Origin: Thermodesulfovibrionales bacterium
GTDB taxonomy: Bacteria; Nitrospirota; Thermodesulfovibrionia; Thermodesulfovibrionales; UBA1546
Assembly (NCBI GenBank): GCA_030018605.1
Contig: JASEHP010000101.1
Coordinates: forward strand, 1 to 5,956
DNA length: 5,956 nt
Direction of reading: 5' to 3'
Under the pieces are notes generated by a model. That model was not told where the DNA came from. It ran no database searches and saw only the letters and a list, made by a program, of their open reading frames with translations. The position numbers and the translations under genes are program-made. Positions within the stretch are counted from its first letter, which is position 1, and each line of letters opens with the position of its first letter. This document shows positions 1 through 5,013 of this stretch, in pieces.

Positions 1-108
1 AATTAATCCTCTCCATACTCCAAAACAGACACCGAAAAAAGTAATTATGCCTAAAATTACTATAAATGCCTTTGTTCTATTTACCTTTCACCCAATAACT
101 ATGCTTCC
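1..108 (-). other. Left-edge stretch without a supported gene; short hydrophobic open frame
   Basis: AT-rich sequence downstream of the hyp cluster. On the minus strand one frame stays open from position 87 to the window edge (29 codons). It reads like the start of a membrane segment: a basic stretch (VNRTKAF) followed by IVILGIITFFGVCFGVW. The frame has no ATG, GTG or TTG inside the window and follows a TGA at 90-88, so no start can be assigned. It could be chance in AT-rich DNA or the 5' part of a downstream membrane-protein gene with an unusual start. On the plus strand the longest methionine-started frame here is about 25 codons, with no convincing ribosome binding site. Confidence 0.15.
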
Positions 109-190
109 GATGCATGATACATGATACACGATACGCTACACAAACAACATTATCCTGAGTCCTGCATCATGTATCTTGCATCTTGCATTG
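109..190. repeat. Two heptamer tandem arrays in inverted orientation downstream of hypE
   Basis: Positions 114-141 hold four 7-bp units (ATGATAC, ATGATAC, ACGATAC and a degenerate GCTACAC). Positions 163-190 hold four more (TGCATCA, TGTATCT, TGCATCT, TGCATTG). The two arrays are near reverse complements: 109-125 pairs with 166-182 at 16 of 17 positions, with a T-T mismatch at 115/176, around a 40-nt loop. The structure begins 13 bp after the hypE stop codon. In the hyp mRNA it could fold into a long hairpin that protects the 3' end. No U-tract follows it in that direction, so a standard intrinsic terminator is not supported. It belongs with the three other 28-bp heptamer arrays inside hypF. 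Confidence 0.75.
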
Positions 191-194
191 TGTT

Positions 195-1274
195 TCAGCA
201 TATCCTCGGCAGTTGCTCGCCTGAAAGCATATCTATCATGCGTGTTCCGCCGATTCTTGTTTTAAGCAGGACATTTCCTTTGGGCGATTCAGCGACTTCG
301 CCGATAATATTAGCGTCTTTTCCCAAAGGGTTTTTCCTCAGTATCGCAAGCAGGCTTTCAGCGGCATCTTTTCTGACAACAGCGATTAAGATGCCTTCAT
401 TTGCAATGTAAAGAGGATCAATGCCTAAAAGTTCGGATGCGCCTCTTACTCCGTCAGGGATGGGGATTGACGCTTCTCTTATAGAAAAGCATAGGCCTGA
501 TTCCAGAGCGATTTCCTTGAGTGTTGTAGCCAGTCCTCCCCTTGTAGGGTCTCTCATTGCGTGCACACCGCCGTATCCGACAATCTCCTGCACCATCTGA
601 TTCAGCGGCGCTGTGTCGCTCAGGACAGGAGGATTGAAGCTCAACCCGTTTCTTTCAGCCATGACAGCAACTCCGTGGTTGCCGATTGTTCCGCTTACGA
701 TGATTTTATCCCCTGGTTTTATATTTGAGGGCGAAATATTTACTCCGTCGTCAAGGATGCCGATGCCTGATGTGTTTATGAATATCCCGTCTCCCTTTCC
801 CCTGTTGACAACCTTTGTGTCGCCTGCAATAATCTTTACCCCTGACCTTTTGGCTGCGTCTGCCATTGATGAAAGAATCTTTTTCAGGTCGTTCATAGAA
901 AATCCTTCTTCAAGTATCAACCCTGCGCTCATACAAAGCGGTTTTGCGCCTACCATTGAGAGGTCATTCACTGTGCCGTAAACCGCAAGTTCGCCGATAT
1001 TTCCTCCCGGAAAAAAAACAGGAGAGACAACATAAGAGTCGGTTGTAAAGGCAATCCTGAGTCTATCTCTTTTGTCATTGCGAGCCAGAGGCGAAGCAGT
1101 ATTAGATTGCCACGTCGCTTTGCTCCTCGCAATGACATCTTCTGCAATTTGGGTGAAATCAATAATTACTGAGTCTCCCATACTCTTCATCTCAAATTCA
1201 GGGACGAAATATTCCCTTATTAACTTATGCATTGCAGTTCCGCCGCTTCCATGCGCAAGAAGTATTTTATCCAC
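195..1274 (-). CDS. hypE: Hydrogenase maturation factor HypE (carbamoyl dehydratase)
   Basis: HypE receives a carbamoyl group from HypF on its C-terminal cysteine and dehydrates it with ATP to a thiocyanate, the source of the cyanide ligands of [NiFe]-hydrogenase. The protein has the PurM-like fold motifs: ILLAHGSGG at the N-terminus, FTTDSYVVSPVFFPGGNIG near residues 76-94, GDTKVV at about 151-156, RDPTRGG at about 241-247, PLGKDA, and the terminal PRIC carrying the reactive Cys359. I place the start at GTG 1274-1272: it gives the family-like opening (M)DKILLAHGSGG, and GGGAGG lies 5 nt upstream. A TTG at 1289 would add five residues but has no comparable support. The frame contains about 23 extra residues (about 46-68, DVIARSKATWQSN...) encoded by a palindromic repeat, which explains most of the excess over the usual 330-340 residues. 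Catalytic motifs are intact, so function is probably kept. It is the last hyp gene here, about 207 bp after hypD. Confidence 0.96.
   Translation of the reverse strand: MDKILLAHGSGGTAMHKLIREYFVPEFEMKSMGDSVIIDFTQIAEDVIARSKATWQSNTASPLARNDKRDRLRIAFTTDSYVVSPVFFPGGNIGELAVYGTVNDLSMVGAKPLCMSAGLILEEGFSMNDLKKILSSMADAAKRSGVKIIAGDTKVVNRGKGDGIFINTSGIGILDDGVNISPSNIKPGDKIIVSGTIGNHGVAVMAERNGLSFNPPVLSDTAPLNQMVQEIVGYGGVHAMRDPTRGGLATTLKEIALESGLCFSIREASIPIPDGVRGASELLGIDPLYIANEGILIAVVRKDAAESLLAILRKNPLGKDANIIGEVAESPKGNVLLKTRIGGTRMIDMLSGEQLPRIC
1073..1137. repeat. Dispersed-type palindromic repeat inserted in frame in hypE
   Basis: Terminal arms 1073-1084 (TGTCATTGCGAG) and 1126-1137 (CTCGCAATGACA) are perfect 12-bp reverse complements. 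The inner parts (GAGGCGAAGCA against a GCGAAGCAAAG-like right side) are imperfectly complementary. On the minus strand the hypE frame reads through it as IARSKATWQSNTASPLARNDK, and another frame reads SLRGAKRRGNL. Both are peptide signatures I recognise as typical translations of a small palindromic repeat scattered through many bacterial genomes. The insert lies in a variable region between the N-terminal AHGSGG segment and the conserved FTTDSY strand. This parallels the in-frame Rickettsia palindromic elements, although identity with them is not claimed. Confidence 0.85.
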
Positions 1275-1485
1275 CGAATCCTCCCACAAAATCTAAAGTC
1301 AGCAGGATTGGCTTGAGCGGCATCAGAGATTTTTCGGTAACAGTTCTTGGCGAAATGAAGCGGCCACAGCCTCGACTGTCTGAGTTCCGAATGCTTTCGG
1401 AACGAGTTTCGAGGATGTAGCGGAATGAGCTTAGAGCTGTCGAAAAATATCGTAGCAAGCGAAAGGCAGTCCTGCTTACTATCAT
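1267..1485 (-). CDS. Possible 72-residue repeat-derived ORF linking hypD and hypE
   Basis: The frame starts with ATG at 1485-1483, overlapping the hypD stop as ATGA. A strong GGAGGT lies 5 nt upstream, inside the last codons of hypD. It ends with TAA at 1269-1267, 8 nt inside hypE when hypE starts at GTG 1274. The product is basic, begins MIVSRTAFRLLRYFSTAL and ends LTLDFVGGFGG. I recognise no domain, and the composition looks like the translation of a dispersed repeat, since most of it comes from the nested palindrome 1329-1448. It is not HypC: the Met-Cys start and conserved HypC residues are missing. The signals fit a translated relay that couples hypE to hypD, or a chance open frame. I favour no independent function. 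Confidence 0.3.
   Translation of the reverse strand: MIVSRTAFRLLRYFSTALSSFRYILETRSESIRNSDSRGCGRFISPRTVTEKSLMPLKPILLTLDFVGGFGG
1280..1285 (-). promoter_or_regulatory. Ribosome binding site that sets the hypE GTG start
   Basis: Minus-strand GGGAGG occupies 1285-1280, followed by a 5-nt spacer (ATTCG) and GTG at 1274-1272. The spacing and strength favour this GTG over the TTG at 1289, which overlaps the region just 5' of this site. The same bases encode GGFGG at the end of the 72-codon frame. Confidence 0.75.
1329..1448. repeat. Nested imperfect palindrome (about 120 bp) between hypD and hypE
   Basis: Three nested pairs of arms share one centre. The outer pair is ATTTTTCG 1329-1336 plus ACAG 1340-1343 against CTGT 1437-1440 plus CGAAAAAT 1441-1448, with a 3-nt bulge. 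The middle pair is CCTCGA 1370-1375 against TCGAGG 1409-1414. The inner pair is GTTCCGAA 1384-1391 against TTCGGAAC 1396-1403 around the tetraloop TGCT. The stretches between the pairs are also loosely complementary. The architecture resembles a MITE-like or structured dispersed repeat, or a folded RNA. It makes up most of the unusually long gap between hypD and hypE. Confidence 0.75.
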
Positions 1486-2552
1486 TTATGACCTCCGTAT
1501 TTGTAATATGCCGCGCAGCTTCCCTCCGTGCTCACCATGCATGCTCCGACAGGGCTTTCCGGCGTGCATACATTCGCAAAAAGCGGGCATTCATCGGGTG
1601 TTTTAATGCCTTTAAGAATCTCTCCGCAGGAGCATCCCTGTGGTTCCTGCGGTTTCGAACCGAATGGAATCCCGACGTTTATGACTGAATTTATGTCCCT
1701 GTGTCTATATTTTTCTCTCAGCTTAAGCCCGCTCATCGGTATTGTCCCGATCCCTCTCCAGTATGCGTCACACAGCTCGAAATATTCGTTTATCAGCGCG
1801 ACCGCCTTGGGATTTCCTTCTTCACGAACAACTTTGTTATACTGTATTTCAACTTCCCACCTATTTGATGCTATCTGTTCAAGAAGCATGTTTATTCCCT
1901 GAAGTATGTCTCCCGCTTCAAAGCCTGTTATCACGGACGGTTTATGATACTTGTCGCTTATGAATTTGTACGGCTTGCTGCCGATGATGGCGCTGACATG
2001 CCCGGGCATTATAAACCCGTCAATCTTTACCTCGCCTGAACTTAGCAGCGCGTCCAGAGCAGGCGGGACAATTTTGTGAACGGAGTAGATATAGAAATTA
2101 TCGATTCCTGATGCCTCCGCCTCAAAAAGTGTAGCAGCCACAGATGGTGATGTTGTCTCAAAACCTGTTGCAAAAAATACAATCTTTTTGTTTTTATTTT
2201 CCATGGCAATCTTTAGTGCGTCCAGCGGAGAATAAAGGACTCTTATATCCGAGCCTTCTGCTTTGGCTTCCGAGAGATTTTTCTTGATGCCGGGCACTCT
2301 CATCATGTCGCCGAAAGTAGTGAATATGAGGTTTTCTTTTCTTGAAAGCTCTATTGCCTTCTCAATATCCTCAACTGAAGTGACGCACACAGGGCAGCCT
2401 GGGCCGCTTATAAGGCTTAACCCCTCAGGCAGCAGTTCCCTGACGCCCTGCCTGAATATAGCAACAGTATGTGTGCCGCAGACCTCCATAAGCCTTGCAG
2501 GCTTCCCGATATTCTTCATAAGGTTTTTTAACGCTTCAACAGTCTGACCCAT
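1482..2552 (-). CDS. hypD: Hydrogenase maturation factor HypD (Fe-S scaffold for Fe(CN)2CO)
   Basis: HypD, usually in complex with HypC, is the scaffold on which iron receives its two cyanides and carbon monoxide before transfer to the hydrogenase large subunit. The 356-residue product is full length and carries the family hallmarks in order: EVCGTHT with Cys25, GPGCPVCVTS with Cys53 and Cys56, FTTFGDMMRVPG around 77-88, GFETTSP at 130-136, and VITGFEAGDILQGI around 207-220. The C-terminal cysteine set is Cys307 and Cys309 (GCSCGEIL), Cys322 (CPLF), Cys329, Cys338 and Cys346 (EGSCAAYYKY); four of these are expected to hold a [4Fe-4S] cluster. No key residue is missing. ATG at 2552-2550 lies only 7 bp after the hypF stop, with a modest AGGG upstream. 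The final codons contain a strong GGAGGT that could drive translation of the next frame. Confidence 0.97.
   Translation of the reverse strand: MGQTVEALKNLMKNIGKPARLMEVCGTHTVAIFRQGVRELLPEGLSLISGPGCPVCVTSVEDIEKAIELSRKENLIFTTFGDMMRVPGIKKNLSEAKAEGSDIRVLYSPLDALKIAMENKNKKIVFFATGFETTSPSVAATLFEAEASGIDNFYIYSVHKIVPPALDALLSSGEVKIDGFIMPGHVSAIIGSKPYKFISDKYHKPSVITGFEAGDILQGINMLLEQIASNRWEVEIQYNKVVREEGNPKAVALINEYFELCDAYWRGIGTIPMSGLKLREKYRHRDINSVINVGIPFGSKPQEPQGCSCGEILKGIKTPDECPLFANVCTPESPVGACMVSTEGSCAAYYKYGGHK
1491..1496 (-). promoter_or_regulatory. Strong Shine-Dalgarno inside the 3' end of hypD
   Basis: Minus-strand GGAGGT at 1496-1491 sits 5 nt before the ATG at 1485-1483, which overlaps the hypD TGA as ATGA. 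Such an arrangement normally serves a coupled downstream gene. It may be the ancestral hypE initiation signal, now separated from hypE by the repeat, or it may serve the 72-codon frame. The choice is inference. Confidence 0.55.
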
Positions 2553-2559
2553 TGTTACC

Positions 2560-4959
2560 CTATGTTTTTCCAGTCCGGGACAATTGTTTCATCCTTTCCC
2601 TGACTATATACGCCTGTCCCAGCGATATGCCTGCGTCATTTGCAGGAACCTTTTCATTAGTATAAATGTTCATCCCTATTGATTTCAGCCTGTCAACCGT
2701 ATTTTCCAAAAGATACATGTTCTGAAAAACACCGCCGCTTAAAACCACATCATGCAGCTTATGAACCATGCCGAGCCGTTGGACGACTCCTGTGATAATG
2801 GTGACTATGGTGTTGTGGAACTTAGTGGCGATAATATCTTTTCCGACGCCTTTTGCCATATCCTGTATCAGCCTGAACAGAGCCAGGCAAAAGTCTATTT
2901 CAATCCTGTCTTTCAATCCGATGTCAGCAGGGTAGTCTTCCTCTATGCCGCTTATTGTATAAGATTCAAGCGCCATTGCCGCCTCGCCCTCAAAGGTGTT
3001 TATATCGCATATGCCGAGCATTGCCGAGACTGCATCAAAGAGCCTCCCCGCGCTTGATGAGAGCGGCGAGAAATCCCTATTGTCAATGATTCTGAGAATG
3101 GCATTTATCTTTTCACTGCCGTATTTTTTAACAAAGGCTATGGACTCCAGATAGTGCGCGGCATCTGCTCCGGTGATATATTTTATGTAGCTGACAGCAA
3201 CCCTCCACGGCTCTCTGATTGCAGTTTCTCCTCCGGGAAGCGGTATGTATTTAAAATGTCCAGCCCTCTTAAAGCCGTCTATACCGGCAATCAGGAATTC
3301 ACTTCCCCACAGATTCCCGTCAGTGCCGTAACCTGTGCCGTCAAATGCCACGCCTATGACTTTTCTCTTTATTCCATTTTCCGCCATGACAGATGCAATA
3401 TGCGCATAATGATGCTGGATTCCGTAAAAAGACAGTGACGAGTGACGAGTGACGAGTGACGGGTTTTTTGTTTCTGACTGTTGAGCCAGAGCCCATTTTG
3501 TTGAAAGATAATTGAGATGCAGGTCATATCCCACAGCAACGGGATTCACCCTGTAAACTTTCTTGAGATTCTCAAGGCTCTCCTCAAAAAACTTCACTGT
3601 TTCGTAATTTTCCATGTCTCCGATGTGCTGGCTTGGAATGGCATAACTGCCTTTTGTGAGGGTAAATGTGTTTTTTAAATCGGCCCCGCAGCCAAGCACT
3701 TCAGGGCCGTCGTCATCGAGAAGTATAGGTTCAGGCGCATAACCCCTTGACCGGCGGATGAAGAGAGGTTTTGTCCTATGACCAATGAAATGATTTCTTA
3801 CAACAGAATCATCTACACGCATGAAAATATCCCTGTTATGTGTCAGAAAGGCATCAACTATATCGGGGAATTTTGCTTCTGCCTCGTTATTGCTGACAAC
3901 AATCGGCTCTTCAGAAAGGTTTCCGCTTGTCATAATAAGGGCGTCAAAGTTTGGGGATTGGGGATTAGGGGTTAGGGATTGGCTTTGAAACGCGGGATAA
4001 TAAAATAACAGGTAATGAAGGGGAGTGTAGGGAAGCATGAAGCCTATATGCAGATTATTAGGGCTTATCGATTCAGGCAAGGGCGCTAAATTGTCTTTTA
4101 TGGTTTTCTTCCTGAGAAGCACTATCGGCCTTTTATTGGAAGTCAGGAGTTCTTCCTCTTCCAACCGCATCCCGCAGTATTTTCTTATTGTCTCCGCATC
4201 CGGCGCCATGAGGGCAAAGGGTTTGTTGCTCTTTCTTTTCCTTTCTCTTAATCTTTCAACAGCGTCTTTGTTTGCGGCGTCACACGCGATATGAAAACCG
4301 CCAAGCCCTTTAATGGCAACAATACCGCCTTGTTTCAAAATATTTATGGCTGATTCAATAGGATTTTCTTTTTCATAAATTTTGAATTTTGAATTTTGAA
4401 TTTTCAACTCTAAATGCGGCCCGCATTCAGGACATGCATTTGGCTGGGCATGGAACCTCCTGTCAGCGGGATTGTTATATTCGGATTTGCATTCATCGCA
4501 CATCTCAAAGACAGACATGGTGGTATTTTGCCTGTCGTACGGGACAGCCTTTGTGATTGTATACCTTGGCCCGCAGTTAACGCAGTTTATGAAGGGATAA
4601 AGATAGCACCTGTTGTCTTTATCCGTCATTTCTTTGATGCAATCATCGCATACGGAGACATCAGGCGATATAAGCGTAAAGCTTCCGCTGTCGCTGCTTT
4701 TTAATATCTCAAAGTCTTCATAACCGCAAAAAGGCATGGGCGAAACATCAATATTTCTTATCTCTGATAACGGCGGCGCTTCTCTCGGAAGCCTGTCTAT
4801 AAATGACGTGATATCATCGCCTTCTATATCTATCGCCACGCTGTCTGCGGTATTGGTCACCGTGCCTTTCAGGTTGAGGGATTTGGCAAGATTATAGACA
4901 AAGGGCCTGAAGCCGACTCCCTGCACAACGCCTTTGATACTGATGAGGACACGGTTCAT
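2560..4959 (-). CDS. hypF: Carbamoyltransferase HypF
   Basis: HypF converts carbamoyl phosphate and ATP to carbamoyl-adenylate and transfers the carbamoyl group to the C-terminal cysteine of HypE, the first step of cyanide ligand synthesis. All four parts are visible. The N-terminal acylphosphatase domain (about 1-90) has VVQGVGFRPF with Arg18 and Asn36. The zinc fingers have cysteines 104/107, 126/129, 154/157 and 176/179, exactly matching CX2C-X18-CX2C-X24-CX2C-X18-CX2C. A YrdC-like domain (about 200-385) includes KGLGGFHIACDA and MTSGNLSEEP. The Kae1-like C-terminal domain (about 405-799) includes HHYAH at 516-520, FDGTGYGTDG at 539-548, LSGGVFQN and NDAGISLGQA. At 799 residues it is somewhat longer than the usual 750-770. 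The excess is plausibly due to three heptamer-repeat segments at about 185-194, 327-336 and 500-509, all outside conserved motifs. ATG at 4959-4957 has an A-rich leader and no clear Shine-Dalgarno. Confidence 0.97.
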   Translation of the reverse strand: MNRVLISIKGVVQGVGFRPFVYNLAKSLNLKGTVTNTADSVAIDIEGDDITSFIDRLPREAPPLSEIRNIDVSPMPFCGYEDFEILKSSDSGSFTLISPDVSVCDDCIKEMTDKDNRCYLYPFINCVNCGPRYTITKAVPYDRQNTTMSVFEMCDECKSEYNNPADRRFHAQPNACPECGPHLELKIQNSKFKIYEKENPIESAINILKQGGIVAIKGLGGFHIACDAANKDAVERLRERKRKSNKPFALMAPDAETIRKYCGMRLEEEELLTSNKRPIVLLRKKTIKDNLAPLPESISPNNLHIGFMLPYTPLHYLLFYYPAFQSQSLTPNPQSPNFDALIMTSGNLSEEPIVVSNNEAEAKFPDIVDAFLTHNRDIFMRVDDSVVRNHFIGHRTKPLFIRRSRGYAPEPILLDDDGPEVLGCGADLKNTFTLTKGSYAIPSQHIGDMENYETVKFFEESLENLKKVYRVNPVAVGYDLHLNYLSTKWALAQQSETKNPSLVTRHSSLSFYGIQHHYAHIASVMAENGIKRKVIGVAFDGTGYGTDGNLWGSEFLIAGIDGFKRAGHFKYIPLPGGETAIREPWRVAVSYIKYITGADAAHYLESIAFVKKYGSEKINAILRIIDNRDFSPLSSSAGRLFDAVSAMLGICDINTFEGEAAMALESYTISGIEEDYPADIGLKDRIEIDFCLALFRLIQDMAKGVGKDIIATKFHNTIVTIITGVVQRLGMVHKLHDVVLSGGVFQNMYLLENTVDRLKSIGMNIYTNEKVPANDAGISLGQAYIVRERMKQLSRTGKT
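3435..3462. repeat. Heptamer tandem array GTGACGA x4 inside hypF
   Basis: Four contiguous 7-bp units, three exact GTGACGA and a last GTGACGG. On the coding strand they encode residues 500-509 of HypF (PSLVTRHSSL), just before the conserved HHYAH motif of the Kae1-like domain. The coding-strand heptamer contains no stop in any phase. Confidence 0.85.
3953..3980. repeat. Heptamer tandem array GGGGATT x4 inside hypF
   Basis: Four contiguous 7-bp units: GGGGATT, GGGGATT, AGGGGTT and AGGGATT. They encode residues 327-336 of HypF (QSLTPNPQSP), a loop in the YrdC-like domain between LHYLLFYYP and the conserved LIMTSGNLSEEP. The last two units have drifted, so the array is probably not recent or arose from a degenerate source. 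Confidence 0.8.
4380..4407. repeat. Heptamer tandem array TTTTGAA x4 inside hypF
   Basis: Four contiguous 7-bp units, three exact TTTTGAA and a final TTTTCAA. They encode residues 185-194 of HypF (LKIQNSKFKI), the linker between the second zinc finger (last Cys179) and the YrdC-like domain. The coding-strand unit is stop-free in every phase. Confidence 0.85.
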
Positions 4960-4982
4960 TCAATTAGTTTTAATTTTTTTTC

Positions 4983-5005
4983 GCCTCGGCGAACCCGCCT
5001 GAGGC
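4983..5005. repeat. Compact GC hairpin between hypB and hypF
   Basis: GCCTCGGCG at 4983-4991 pairs with CGCC 4996-4999 and GAGGC 5001-5005, giving nine base pairs with T5000 bulged and loop AACC. It fills much of the 54-bp gap between the hypB stop and the hypF start. In the direction of hyp transcription it is followed by a run of A, not U, so it is not an intrinsic terminator. It may be another small dispersed palindrome, or a processing or attenuating stem within the transcript. Confidence 0.65.
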
Positions 5006-5013
5006 AGGAACTT

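Noticed and set aside
109..182. Hairpin after hypE as an intrinsic terminator
   Set aside because: The loop is 40 nt and no U-tract follows in the direction of transcription; it is better explained by the two heptamer arrays.
121..411. Plus-strand 96-codon frame beginning in the heptamer array
   Set aside because: It runs antisense to hypE, starts inside a tandem repeat, has no ribosome binding site and shows no recognisable domain.
968..1162. Minus-strand 64-codon frame with SLRGAKRRGNL as a separate gene
   Set aside because: It lies within hypE in another frame and is the typical alternate translation of the palindromic repeat at 1073-1137.
1287..1289. TTG at 1289 as the hypE start
   Set aside because: It adds WEDSV before the family-typical DKILLAHGSGG, and the strong GGGAGG is placed correctly for the GTG at 1274 instead.
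1267..1485. The 72-codon frame as a HypC, given its size and place near hypD
   Set aside because: HypC requires an N-terminal Met-Cys and a characteristic short beta-barrel sequence. This frame begins MIVSRT, has one cysteine in an unrelated context, and derives largely from a nested palindrome.
3435..3462. Short repeats as a CRISPR remnant
   Set aside because: The unit is 7 bp and contiguous, with no spacers, and it is in frame within HypF.
2560..4959. Repeat insertions as frameshifts that make hypF a pseudogene
   Set aside because: The frame is continuous over 799 codons, and all catalytic motifs and zinc cysteines keep the family spacing.
4983..5005. Hairpin between hypB and hypF as an intrinsic terminator
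   Set aside because: In the transcribed direction an A-run follows the stem, not a U-run. On the plus strand the T-run precedes the stem.
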